This document shows positions 11,264 to 23,420 of a stretch of DNA of 64,000 nt, in pieces; position 1 is the stretch's first letter, and every line of letters starts with the position of its first letter. Below the pieces are notes generated by a model. That model was not told the origin of the DNA, searched no databases, and was given only the letters and a program-made list of their open reading frames with translations. Origin of the DNA: Antedon mediterranea (taxonomy: Eukaryota; Echinodermata; Crinoidea; Comatulida; Antedonidae); contig NC_092673.1 of NCBI RefSeq assembly GCF_964355755.1, positions 15,319,001-15,383,000 of the forward strand, read 5' to 3'. The position numbers and the translations under genes are program-made.

Positions 11264-14200
11264 ATGGAACAATATAACATTGTAACGTTAGTTAGTAGTT
11301 ACAGACGAATACAAAGTACAAGTTGGCTGTTGCAGCTTTCAGCTCAAGTTATTCTACACATCGTCAGGTATATTTGATTCATGAATATGTATGAGCATGT
11401 ACAGTATATAATATTGCAGTCACGAATCCTCAAATGCCCCCAACCGCTATGATTACATGGTTTGTATACAATATATGGTAATTACAGTCACAAACCACAA
11501 ATTCCCCCACTCTTTCTCCCTATGATGATAATGTATGTACAATATTTAATCTTTATATTTCAGGTGGAATAATCCTTTGTTATCTCTTACATCGTGGATG
11601 ATTCTGTTTGCAGTATCATTGACAGCTACCCGCCGTAAGCTAATTCTATAAATATATTCAAATTATAATAAATTAGAAAGTTGCAATGTTTTCTTTTGGT
11701 TTTTGGTGACCCCCAATGGAAATAAGTTTTTTATTAAACTTGCTTGGATTATCCTCAGTTCACTTTTTTTTTTGTTCAATGTTTGTCTGTCTGTAAAATT
11801 GAATGAACTGAAATAAAATGTTTATATTACAGGCAATTATTTTACAAATGGTATTGTTCTATTAATTGCATTACTAAATCTCTGTAAAGGACCATTCACA
11901 CTAGGACGATAACGATCGACGATAATAGACAATAACTTGCATTTTTCATACATAAAATAAAAGAAATATAAAACCTTTTCATTCTAGAACTATAGAATAA
12001 CCATCTATGCTTCCTTTGATGAAAATTATATTTTCACACGTCCAATCAAATGACATCATGATTAGTAAGAGCAATAATATCGTGACGATACAACGATTTT
12101 ATTGTTTTTATTTATTATGACGTCATTTGATTGGAATTTTAAAAATATTATTTTTATCAAAGACAGCATAAATGATTATCCTATAGTCCTAGAACGAAAC
12201 CCTTTCTAATTTCTTTTGTTTTATGTTAAAAAAATGCATGCTTATATATTTATCGTCGATTGTTATCGTCCTAGTGTGAATGGGCCTTAAAGCTGTCTAC
12301 ACTATCAAACTAGTTTGACAAAAAAAGTGTGATGTGCCCATGGTAGTGATGTGAAATCATCATGTCCATATCTGGACACATCAAATTTTGTTGTCAGTTT
12401 GATAGTGTAGACTGAGCAAATTCAGTACTATGTAATGTAAAAATACAACTTTTAACATGGTGATCCCAATTTAATTATTTGTTTACTTGTTTACTTGTTT
12501 CCGGAGCTCAGCAATGCTGGGTCCGGAGTCGAGGCTAGGCTATGCCTATAAGCCCCTCTTGATAATTAATCAACTCTTGAATATGGCGCAAATTTAAGAG
12601 GGTGGTTGGACCATGCCCGTTCAAGACCGGACTTAAATTGATTGGTTGATCTTGAAGCTACTACATTAATAGGTTTTGTATCTTAACAGAACAAGTTCTT
12701 GTTTGGAGTATATCATGCATCTTGTCAACAGCAGTAATTGGTGCACTTATCCGTTTATCACAAATCAAAACTACTCAACATTTGAATAAAAGGAGAAAAG
12801 AGAATAATACAGAACTACTAGACACTACTGGGTAAGATATTCTACTCATTACTTTTGATACATTATCGATAACGTTTATAAATAAGACTTCAATGCAATA
12901 GTGCTGCTCCAAACACCTTTCTGTATTCATTATAAATCCTACATTATTATTATAATGACTGCATTATTATATTACATTTCAAGGTCATCATATGATTCTA
13001 AAACAGCAACATTATCAGACGAGGAGAAGAAACAGATATTATTTGAAAGCCGCCGCTTGTTTTTAGATGCTCAAGACTTATTTCTGTGGCTAAATAAGGC
13101 AACTGATGATCTGTATTGTTTACTTATTTGGTATAATGTTTACTTATCTAGTTTGTAAGTATTATATAGTTGTTATAAATGTATTCATTTCCTTTATTGT
13201 AATCTGTAATATTCAACTGCATGTTGAGCTCTGTCTACACTATCAAACTAGTTTGAAAAAAAAACTGTGATGTGGCCAAAAATGGTAGTGATGTGCCTAA
13301 AAATGGTAGTGATATGTCCAAATATGAAAGTGATATGACATCATCATGTCCATATATGGGCACATCACATTTTTTTTTTGTCACATAAATTGTTATAGTA
13401 TAGGCAGAGCTTAAATCTCTGTCTACACTATCAAACTACAAAAAAAATGTGATGTGCCAAATATGGTAGTGATACAGTATGACATCATCATGCCATATAT
13501 GGGCACATTACATTTTTTGTCACATAAAGTTTGATAGTGTAGACTTGTTGCAGTTGATGAACAGAAGTAGTTGACAATTGATACATTGTATTGTACACAC
13601 CTTACAAGAGACTACTTTCCCTTACTTGAAACAGTAGTGGACAATACAAGTTGACATTTTAACTTAAGTCATCATCTATGTATTAATCTACTTTCAATAT
13701 GTCCAAAGGATAGTTTGGAATTAAACTGACAGCTAAATATCTAATCTGAAGCACTGTGGTTGTTGAAATTCTAAACCACAACTTACCGTCTATGCCATGA
13801 GCAGTTGTTGTGAAGGAGCTTTCAAGTGTTGTTGCTCTCCATACTTGAGTCATTTATTTACCACATTTATTCGAATAAATGCCCCGCTTTGAATTAACGA
13901 CTCCCTCGAATAAATTCTCCCATAAAACATCATTTGGAATAAACTCAAATAATGCCTGCGGCTATTATTTTTTTCTTAAAATAAACACCCAACCACATGC
14001 ATTACACGCAAGAATGTATTACAACACATTTCTATTTGTAGTAGAATTCATTGAATTCCATGATCTATAAATTTACCAATCATTTTGATAAAATTTTTAC
14101 TGTATTTTATCACATTTATTTAGGGAGAATTGTTTTCATACAATAATATTACATTTAAAAAAAACACCTACCTCTATTAAACGACTCCCTCGAATAATAA

Positions 14201-16494
14201 ACGCCCCGCGGCATTTATTCGAATATATACGGTTTCTAACATTCATCATATATTTTAAAATTCCATGCTAATCATGTAAAATAGACTTATCCTATATTTT
14301 GTGGCAATAGTCTAGTATCCGTGATGCTCAAAAAATAGATAATTCCATAAATAGAAAAGTCAATTTTTAACCCAATTATCATTAACATGTTATTTCATCG
14401 ACTGACTTTGACATTTCAGATTCAGACATTATCCTTTTGCAGACCATTAAACAAACCATTAATTCACTGATGTGTACTAAATGATATGTTTTTAGGTTTT
14501 ATGGTGCATGTTTGTTGGCAATATTAGCATTTTTTCTTCTTCCTAACCAATTGAGTGGAGCTGTTTTAGTTTGCAGTTTATTTGCAATTAATAGAGGATT
14601 TTACTGCTGTTTATTATCTGCGTATACTAGCATTTACAAGTTTGTTGAAAAAAGGGAAAAGGTAATATTTGTATATTTCACTGTTTATAATTGGACTGAA
14701 TTTCAGTTTTGTCAAATACATACCTGTTTATTGTTTACTGTTTATGACTAGTATAATCCCACCCCAACTAGGCAAATTCATACATATATAATTTAACATT
14801 TTCAACATTTTGTCTTCAGCCTTCAACAGAGTCAATACAAGAATTGTCTACTCCAGTGGATGTAAGTTAATATTTATTTATGAACAAAACACTCCAGTAT
14901 ATTGTAAATGATGACCAATGCTTTTACACACAACAATACAGTAAAACCTTAAAAAGAAGCCCATTTTGACAATAAGCCCCCTCTGTGGTTTGCAAAAGTA
15001 ATCTTGAAAAGAAGCCTATCTTAAAATTAAGCATGCTGGGCTTATTTTCAAGATAGTATGGGCTTCTTTTTGATATAGACTGTATTTGAAAATCAAAGGA
15101 ATAGAAATGTATGACCGTGTTATCGTACGGTATCAATATATACATGATCTTACAACCCTTTACTTATCTCAACCATCAAGTCTCATATATTAATTCTACA
15201 ATTATTGTAAAGATTTCATCTTGTACAGTATCGACCTGTCTGCTTCCTTGGTTAATATATAAAATTGGCAGGGAATGTCTGAAAATCATATTGTAGAAAC
15301 AATTCACAAAATTTACATATTCATTTTGAAAAGAAACCCCCTCTTCAGTTTGCAAAAGTAATCTCGACAAAAAGCCCATCTTGAAAAGAAGCCCACTCAA
15401 GACTCCTAAAAAGAAGAAGCCCATGGGTAATTTTACGGTATATTTATTTATATGGAAACAAAGTACTGACATTTTATCAGGGTTTTTTATCCTTTTTTAT
15501 TTTGGTACCAGTCTGATGTAGAATGTAACTCAGACACTGAATCAATGTACAATGAAACAAAAGAAGAACATCTATCAAGAACAAACATAGATGAGAAAGG
15601 AGATGAAAAAACAAAAACCAACAAGCCTCCTAGTTGCATCCTGTGTAACACTGTCTTTACTTCCGTTTTAAAGAGAAGAGTAAGTTTTTACAATCTCCGA
15701 CCATTCTAGCTTTTCATAAAAATTGTTACTTGTCGTATAAAACCAAAGCTGTTCTTTTTCTTAGCGGTATTGTCGCTATTGTGGAAACCAATTCTGTCCA
15801 AAATGCTGCTTCAAGAAGATCCCACGCTCATCATTTGGTGCAACTTGTAAGTTTAATATTTATTAGTCATCAATTAAGTTCATTTTAGCTGATACAGTAT
15901 ATACAGTCAAACTCGCCCAATACCGGACACCTTTGGGCTGGCCTAATATGTCTGGGTTTCCGGAAAGTATGGTATTCGGAATGTGTTTTTAATGGTAAAA
16001 CTGAATTTGGGACCTTTTGGACCTCAAGAAAGGTCTAGTTTTGGGAGAGTTTCCAGTTTCAGAGAGTCAGGTATTGGGAAAGTCGACTGTATATGAAAAT
16101 AGCTAGTAAATGAAATCTGATATGCTACAAGAAATGAAATAGTGTAAGATTCAAACATAAATGCTTCAGGTCATAGGAAGGCATATATCAACTTTCCGAT
16201 TAAATTTTTGTGTACAGATTACAAATTGGCCAAGTAGAGGGTTCCCCGGTCTACTAGTACACACAACCACTCACTCACAGCCACTGATCATAACTCAGCC
16301 CTCTGGCAGACCAGCTTTTAACTGAAGATATCGCCCAGTATAAATAAATAATACATTTACCGATAACTATTACCTATAATTCGTAAAATCATTCATTCTT
16401 TACTTCAGCCCCAGCTGCTCAGAGTGCAAAGGAACTGGTGTGCAATCAATGTTACTATTTCTTAACTGGTGAACAAGTGACACAGTCAAAGTGA
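11264..16494 (+). CDS. ZFYVE27: Protrudin-like ER membrane FYVE protein (ZFYVE27), 10 coding exons
   Basis: Protrudin is an ER protein that promotes neurite and endosome transport at membrane contact sites. Exons: 11264-11367, 11564-11634, 11833-11883, 12696-12831, 12984-13130, 14496-14661, 14820-14861, 15512-15679, 15765-15846 and 16409-16494. All phases agree and give 350 codons (human about 411). The N-terminal part has YNIVTLVSSYRRIQ, like the family's SYKRLE region. Exons 2-4 and 6 encode the hydrophobic hairpins. Exon 8 is acidic and Ser-rich. Exons 8-10 form a C-terminal FYVE-type zinc finger with eight cysteines in four pairs: CILC, CRYC, CPKC and CNQC. It uses RRRYCRYCG rather than the classical RRHHCR, as known for protrudin. 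Exon 4 must use the second of two nearby AGs (12695), because the first gives a TAA across the junction. The ATG directly follows a splice acceptor, so an upstream coding or leader exon may exist; the human N-terminal extension was not found. Introns carry many MITEs. Confidence 0.92.
11890..12286. mobile_element. Long foldback MITE next to a ZFYVE27 splice donor
   Basis: The two halves of this 397-bp element are near reverse complements over their whole length, with outer ends CCATTCACACTAGGACGATA and its inverse. It starts at the last base or next base after the intron-3 donor GTAAAG (11884-11889). TAAAG occurs on both sides, so the duplication may be TAAAG or TTAAAG. A second MITE begins immediately at its right end. 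Confidence 0.8.
12291..12416. mobile_element. TTAA-associated MITE family (piggyBac-like), copy 1
   Basis: Inverted ends read CTGTCTACACTATCAAACTA on the left and the complement on the right. The middle is the repeated GTGATGTGCCCA / TGGACACATCA. It is preceded by TTAA (12287-12290). At least six further copies lie in this window. Confidence 0.85.
13226..13543. mobile_element. Two head-to-tail copies of the TTAA-associated MITE
   Basis: Copies at 13226-13410 and 13415-13543 share the CTGTCTACACTATCAAACTA ends and are separated by TTAA (13411-13414). The first has an extra internal duplication of the GGTAGTGATATG motif. They lie in ZFYVE27 intron 5. Confidence 0.85.
13858..14232. mobile_element. 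Complete copy of the TTTATTCGAATAAA repeat
   Basis: Ends TTTATTCGAATAAATGCCCC and, inverted, GGCATTTATTCGAATATATA bound a 375-bp element in ZFYVE27 intron 5. The sub-terminal motif ACGACTCCCTCGAATAA occurs near both ends in the same orientation. Confidence 0.7.
14938..15440. repeat. Repeat family with AAAAAGAAGCCC, two partial copies
   Basis: Copies at 14938-15080 and about 15326-15440 share CAGTTTGCAAAAGTAATCTC and AAGCCCAT motifs. They lie in ZFYVE27 intron 7. A fuller copy with inverted ends GTAAAACCTC is at 17298-17556. Confidence 0.65.
15904..16089. mobile_element. MITE flanked by TA in ZFYVE27 intron 9
   Basis: The left end CAGTCAAACTCGCCCAATACC and the right end GGTATTGGGAAAGTCGACTG are inverted repeats. 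TA on each side fits a Tc1/mariner-type insertion. Length is 186 bp. Confidence 0.75.
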
Positions 16495-16499
16495 TCTTA

Positions 16500-16695
16500 T
16501 CAGGGGTTAGTGAGTAAGGACGTGTTGGACGTTGGATTACTGATCATGAGTTTAAATCCAACTCTCGCCGCATTGCTTGCAAAAAACTTGTACTTGTGTT
16601 TGCCTATCTCCACCCAAGTGTATAACTGGGTACCCGGTTAAGTCAAGACACTGCATTATGGGAGTATGTTTCCATACGTGTTTAATTTTAATGAC
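16500..16695 (+). mobile_element. Truncated tRNA-derived SINE
   Basis: It matches the SINE at 35050-35366 from the B-box region (AATCCAACTCTCGC) through CATTATGGGAGTATG to CCATACGTGT. The tRNA-like head is degraded and the ATATAGCGCC tail is missing. It begins just after the ZFYVE27 stop codon, so it probably lies in the 3' UTR. Confidence 0.7.
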
Positions 16696-16799
16696 CGGGA
16701 TAATAATGTGATGCGCACAGTAGGATTGTGCAATAAGCACATAAGAACAGACACTATTATTATGTATGTGTATTGAAAGAAACATAACGTAACACAACT

Positions 16800-18150
16800 G
16801 TTTGCAATTTTAACACTTTGTTATTGAAGACACTTTTATATCTTGGTTCACTGAACATGCAGATGAATGATGATATTTAAAACTGTGTCGTTGAAGCTTG
16901 TTTGTTTTTGTTGTTGAATTGGCAAACATGTTTGCTTGTAGGATTTGATAACATTATTATGTTAGTGTTATTGCTTAAAATTGAAAACTGTTTTTATAGA
17001 TTAAAAGAAAAACGAACAAACCAAAATAATAATTATTTTTTTAATTGTGTCAATCATGAATATTAAGTAAACTCAACATTCCCACCGAAATAGTGCACTT
17101 AATCTGTTAAATACAGTAGACTATAGAGGCAACAAATATGGTAGAAATATCCATCTAACTTTAATCGACCGTAATATTAAGTACTTAATAATTTGTAGCA
17201 CCATACATCAATTTATTTCATATTTTGTTAGTATTTATGGAATAGGACTAAATATAGGTAGACATTGTAAGTATTTTTAACATTCCTAATCAATACAGTA
17301 CCGTAAAACCTCGTTTTTTGTTTTGGGCTTCTTTTCTAGATAGTTTGGGCACAACAATCCAGTCTTATATATTTCTCCTACAGTTTGTTGTTTTCCAATA
17401 TATCTTCGGAGTGCATCTTGTATTTTCTTGTCTGTTCTTATTTTAGTAGCATTTCGGAAAAAATAAGCCCCCTTTTTCAGTTTACAAAGATAATCACGAA
17501 AACAAGACCACACAAAAAGCAGAAGCCCATGGGCTTCTTTTGAGGTTTTACAGAGTATCTATATATATACATATATATAAAAATTCATCCTATGAGTTTA
17601 GTTATTTTACTTGGTACAGGATAGCATCTGTGGTTTGACAATACCCTATTATGAAAATGGTATGATCCGTTGCTGGAGTGTCGAACTTTTTCTATATACA
17701 TAATTGATAAATGTCAAATGTTGAACAATAGGGCATTAAAATAATCCAAATTCTCTTAGGCCATATGTCGGTGGATTCAGAGCAGTTACTTAACATCAAA
17801 ATGTCAACTAAACTTTATACTGCAGCAATATAAATTAGTGCAATTATTACTGAAGGAATGGAATATTAATTATTTTAATATTGAATCTTGAATCTATCTA
17901 TAAAAGTTATTTTGTACATTAAATAGCATAAATATTAACTCATGTTTTAATGATGTAACTAGAAAAGAAGTAGAGTAAAATGTTTTATTCATTTGTTAAT
18001 CTTTACTAATGACTGTGCAATTAAATAATTATAGTTTATTCTGTTGTTGGCATTTTTTATTTGACTGTTCACACTGCGCTTATGTAGACATCACACTCTT
18101 CAATTCCCCACGATCACAACATTCCAGCTGAGCAAACAACAAATCTGATC
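16800..18150. other. No gene; repeat at 17298-17556
   Basis: AT-rich spacer downstream of ZFYVE27. The repeat at 17298-17556 has inverted ends GTAAAACCTC and an internal palindrome AGAAGCCCATGGGCTTCT. Nothing else recognised. Confidence 0.5.
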
Positions 18151-18159
18151 TATTCGAAA

Positions 18160-18890
18160 TTTATAGGTCCATGATTCAAATAACCTTACCCCGCCCCATA
18201 GAACATAGTTTTTTAAATAAAAGCCTCCCTAAATTAAACAATATTGTATTATTTCAAATTTAAATTTATTAACGCCTCCCTCGAATAAATTCCACTTAAA
18301 AACCATCCCCTTAACCTAACCTTACATGATACGGACACCACATATGATATAAATGAGATGCTGTATTAGCCCCGGGGCGTTTATTCGAATAAAGAATAAA
18401 TCTAGTAGGCCTAGACGATAAAATTAGGCATAATATAGAGAATAACATTGTAATAAGCAACTGTCTACACACGGATTTTGTCTCTATATAGTTATAGTTG
18501 GAAGTATTTTGTTTTGTTTTCTATGAGTAACTAAACTGTGTTCATTGTGTTTCATGTTTCAATAAAAAGTACTACATTGTTTACAAGAGCTATAGGGCTA
18601 TTCCTACTAGTAAATGTTGCGTTATTAAAAGTATAATTTAAACATTCTATTCCAATTTTTATTTGTAGTAGAATTCATTACAGTTTACCAAGACTTTTGA
18701 TTTGATTACTTCTCGAAATTAGGTTAATTATGTTTTTTGTTTCATATCTCGGGGGTATTTATTTGATTATACATGTTACCATATTACACACAAAAAATAA
18801 ATGCCTTCCCCAAATAGCCTACACTCCTTCCTAAAAACCCTACTGATCAACAAACGCTCCGAGTCGTTTATTCGAATAAATACGGTACGA
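18160..18890. repeat. Two fragments of the TTTATTCGAATAAA family
   Basis: Fragments at about 18175-18420 and 18745-18890 carry AATAAACGCCTCCC-like blocks and end GTTTATTCGAATAAATACGG. They flank an unrelated stretch of about 300 bp. Confidence 0.6.
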
Positions 18891-19652
18891 TACATGTAGA
18901 CAATTGTTGTAAACCATTTCTACAGCTAGGCGCAATATGCCCCTATACAGTACAAAATGTCGTCACAAGGCATCCGATACAACATAGATTTTAATGTATT
19001 ATTTATATAACACATACACCCTACAGCCTACATTTCAGATATACTGCAGGCCATTCATGGGCTTTCTACACAAACAACCTATTCGCAACATTAATCACAA
19101 TTTGCATAATCATAATTATGTAAGTATGTTACCAAACCGTAGATTAAATGAAATTCAAATTAAATATTCATGGTAAAAAGTTATTTTTAGTCGTTTTTGA
19201 TCTGTATGCACGAACATAATGTAACATTTGAAGCCACAGGGTATAATAGAATCAAATAAATATGGAAAGCGAATACAGTTCGTGCGACACGTTTAGTTCT
19301 TTTAAGAACTAAATTAAAATTAATAATAATAATAATAACTTTATTGTTTCTCTTTTATAACAGAGGCACAATTCTCAAGAGATGTGCAACAAAATAAAAT
19401 AAATATGGACTTATCTTAATACACAATCAAATACAACTATTTGTAAAATATTATTACATTAAAAAGTATATAAACATTATGTTATAAAAATACATTTAAT
19501 ACATTTGAGCGAAAAGTAAAAGATTGTGTTATGGAAGGATACTATAAATGTCGTTGCGTTCTTTCCATGCAGTTGTGCTATGCATGTTAAACTATTCAAT
19601 AATCCTATTTTTACTCGTTTTATTTCCTTTTTTTTCACTCTTTCCTACTTAC

Positions 19653-20052
19653 AGCTCTGTCTACACTATCAAACTTTATGTTACAACAAAATGTGATGTG
19701 CCTATATAGACATGATTAAGTCTTCATAATGAAAAGAAAAATATAAAATAATGTTGATTTTAGTGTCATTTTGTCAATAGTTTTTGTGACTCTAATAGTA
19801 ACACCCATGGGTTACTGCTAGAATAGTGTGTTATTAATATTATTATAGATCGGACTTATAAGGTCGGTTACTATTAGAAGGGGGTTGCTATTAGAGTGTG
19901 GGTTACTTTTAGAAAATTTACGGTATGTGACAAAAACATAAGATGTGCCCATATATGGACATGATGATGTCATTTCACTACCATATTTAGGCATATCACT
20001 ACCATTTGGGCACATCACATTTTTTTTGTCAAACTAGTTTAATAGTGTAGAA
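19653..20052. mobile_element. TTAA-associated MITE interrupted by an insertion
   Basis: The left end (CTGTCTACACTATCAAACTT) and right end (CAAACTAGTTTAATAGTGTAG) of the family are about 250 bp further apart than in other copies. The extra material holds repeated GGTTACTATTAGAAG-like blocks, so it looks like a secondary insertion. Confidence 0.65.
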
Positions 20053-20089
20053 AGGGGTTTTCTCTCGCTCTTACCTCTCCTCTTTTTTT

Positions 20090-20300
20090 TAGTCGCGTGG
20101 ACGCGACTCAATAGTTCACTATGTCGGTCGGTCGGTCTGTCTGTCGGTCGGTCCGGTATCACTATGCGTTTTGTCGCTTTTCTGTACTTTTTGAACTGTT
20201 TTGATGTACATTACTTTTTGAAAGTTCATTTTTTTCTGAGAGCACGCGACTTATGGCTGTTGGCCTTGTTCTTTCTTATTCTACCCAGCCCGGAACTCTG
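20090..20300. repeat. GTCGGTCG microsatellite within a repeat
   Basis: TCGCGTGGACGCGACT, a short palindrome, is followed by a (GTCGGTCG)n-like tract. A related block in reverse orientation (GACCGACCGACCAACCGACC) is at 43130-43182. Confidence 0.55.
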
Positions 20301-23087
20301 TCTCCTTTCCCCTGCGCGTACGTATCGATATGATTAGTAGAACCTAACCATAGAGGTATAAAAAAATCTCCATTACCTAAGTTGATGAATGTGTGCATGA
20401 GACAACAACATGGACTACATTTGAACAAAGCCAATCCATACAGTTACACCGTGTAATTTTGTTTCAGCACCCCAACAGAAATAAACCTCTTGAATTTGGT
20501 TTTCTGTGGCTATCCTGGTCAAAATCATTACGTTAATTGTCAACAGTTTTTTTAACGTGTAGGCAACTATTTTAATATATTTAAAATGTAAATCTTTGAT
20601 ATGTTTTTCTGCCTTTAAGGCAGAAAAAACTCTTATTTCTAGTTATATATTGCTTGTAATCTTGTTCTCATAGGCCTATATTATCTTGTATATTGTTATT
20701 ATTTTGTCCAAATACCTCGCAAATACATGGTGCCGGTTATACCCGGGTAAGTTGGTGATCTCCCAACAAGGTAAGCAACTCGAATCCAACTTAGCGGGTA
20801 ACTTAACTAAGCCCGGATAGTAGTCTAAGCCTAAGATATTCTACTCGATATTTCTACTCGTCTTTGCAAATTGTTTTACAAGTTTCGTTACCTCATGAAA
20901 TGATTCACAATCTTTATTCATTTTATTTAATCTACACTAACACTTCTGACCGTGAATTAAATGTAGGGCCTATAGTCATTTTGTTTGGTGTATTCACCAT
21001 GGTTTATAACCAGGAAGTTATTATATTGTATTCATATGGTAAGATCATTACCAATTCAGATGATCTTTTTGTTAAACTTTAAAAAAAATTACCCTGGTTT
21101 TGTTTAAGAACACACTTTATAATGCAAGCGAGCTGACAAACAAAACACATTCAAAATGAGATTTTCCTATTTCCTAGAAATAACCATTTATACAAACAGT
21201 ACTATTTATACAAACAATACTATTTTCACAAGTTTAATCAGATGACGTCATGATCGATAGATTCGTTGAACTTTTCTGAATTTTACAACAATTATTTGGT
21301 TTATTAGAACACAGCACAAACGTTGAATACGCCAAAAATGAATACATTTACGTTGGTGTATTTACTCAAAATTGTCACGCAGGAAAAAAAAACAACAAAG
21401 CCATGAGAAAAAATTATATTAAGTTGGAAGTAGGCATTTAGTAAATCTCCTACAAAAATTGTTTTTGTTTATTAGACCACATAGTACAACAAACGTTGAA
21501 TTCGCCAAAAAATGAACACATTTAAGTTGGTGTAAAAAATAAAGCCATGAGAAACAATTATATTAAGTTCGAAGGTAAGTATATGTAACTCTCCTAAGCA
21601 AAAGATTAAATACTACTAATGCAGTGACTTGTACTCACCGGCTACTATTATCATGGAGTAAAGAATATTATATTTTCGTTAACTGCTTTAGTAGGCCTAC
21701 ATTTACTATGAACAAATTGGAATCAAAATTGCACGAATAGGCCTAAACATAACAACTCTGAAAAAAAAACCACAAAAAGGCAACTTTATTGATTGAAAAG
21801 GTCTTTCTTTTCATTCTTTAGGCTTTGTGTGGATACAATGACCACCCAAAACTGTAATGATCTTAGATAGTTAATCTAGAATATATTGTTTGTTACGCAT
21901 CATATTGTTCCATCAAGAATAATATATTCATTTCTGTCTTTAATTTATGTCTTTCATTAATTTTCATTAATTCAAATTGATTATTTTGATAATTTTTACA
22001 TAAATCATAATTACTCATCTAACTGGAAAATTCCTTGAATCAATGATATAAAACCTGATCCAATGACAACACTCTGCTTAATCATGCGTGATATGTGTAG
22101 CCAAGTGTAAAGTTATAATTCCCACAATACACGAGATAACTAGTAGTTATATTGTAGAGAACATGTACAATATATAAAAATATAGTTATGTAGAAAACGA
22201 CCGTTGTGATGCCTTGTTGGCTTAATAAGTATAATTTTTCGAAGGAGCGAAGTAGACGTTTTATTGGAATGTGGCGTCGATGAACAACATTGATGATTAC
22301 AGAAACTACAGAAAACATATGTTTATGTAAGTATTATGTACTGTGTAACATAAATTATAATCAATGGGACGAGGTATTGGTGCTCGAAAATTTTTAAGAA
22401 GGGGTGATAACGAAAAGTCAAGGACAACGATACGTTTAGAAAAAGATTTTGGTATGTAAGCAAGCCTTCGACGGTTATCATATTACTATAGCTTTAATTA
22501 TAATATATAAAAATACTTTATATATTGTTGACTGCAACAAGAGGGTTTATTTTAGAGTCATTGATACGTGGAAAAACAACCTCACCTTATTCGGTATTAG
22601 GCTTAGATTGTATACAGGTTATGAAAAATAAATCATAATTGATAGAAAAAAATATATTGTATTTTATTCTAGGCCTATAACGTCTGGTGTGAGATTTATC
22701 ACAACGGTGAGGAATTTGCCCGTTCAGGTTTATAAAATAATATCAATTTAGACCAAAATTATCACTCGCTAATTGCATTGTGTAAAGATGGTACCGTTCA
22801 GTAGGTAGACCCTGTCCAGAGAGTTACAACTCCCTGCCCTGTCCAACATGTTAACAAGCAGAAGAGGTGTTGACAATATATGGTTTGGGCAGGACAACTC
22901 CCTGGTTTGGGGATACAATTTGTTCTTATGGTACTAAACCTCCGATAGAGTCAGAGACCACGATCTAATGTTTAATTAAGTTTGAATCTAAATGTTGTTG
23001 GATTGCCTTGATTTGTTATTGGATCATCGTTAATATAAATAGAAATTATTCGTGTTATTATTAGTCTTTGACGGCGGTATTAACTTT
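20300..23087. other. No gene; AT-rich with a diverged duplication
   Basis: A segment of about 170 bp is duplicated in tandem (about 21284-21440 and 21455-21590), sharing ACGTTGAATACGCCAAAA and AAAGCCATGAGAAA. The stretch 22365-22453 is an open, basic frame ending in a GTATGT donor, but it has no recognisable partner. Confidence 0.45.
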
Positions 23088-23420
23088 GTAGGCTGTTGTA
23101 GCACCGTAGATGATAAAACAACTCTCCTCCGCATGGCCATGTCCTCCGCCATCCTCAGTGTTTAGTATTAATCAGCTTGGCCCATTCTTTGATGTTGTGT
23201 TTCTTGGGTCTTTCTCGCTTCCTCCTACCTGGTAGAGTGCCTTACATGATTGTCCAGGTGATCTCGTAATGTGGCCTACGATCTCATCTTTTTGACAGTG
23301 GAGATGAGATTGTTCTGATAGCTGCTCTTACTCTGCTTCGGTCTTTTTCATTCTTATTTCTGTATATATGCGAACCCCATAATTTTCCTGTAACTTCTCA
23401 TCTCAAAGGCTTGGATTTTT
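23088..23420 (-). pseudogene. LINE reverse-transcriptase 3' fragment, decayed
   Basis: On the minus strand, pieces in shifting frames resemble the C-terminal region of non-LTR retrotransposon ORF2 proteins: FEMRSYRKIMGF, then a basic stretch, then RRRVVLSSTVLQQPT near the end. Several stops and frameshifts break it, and no upstream palm-domain motifs were found. It is a dead 5'-truncated LINE copy; the clade cannot be set from this much. Confidence 0.7.
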
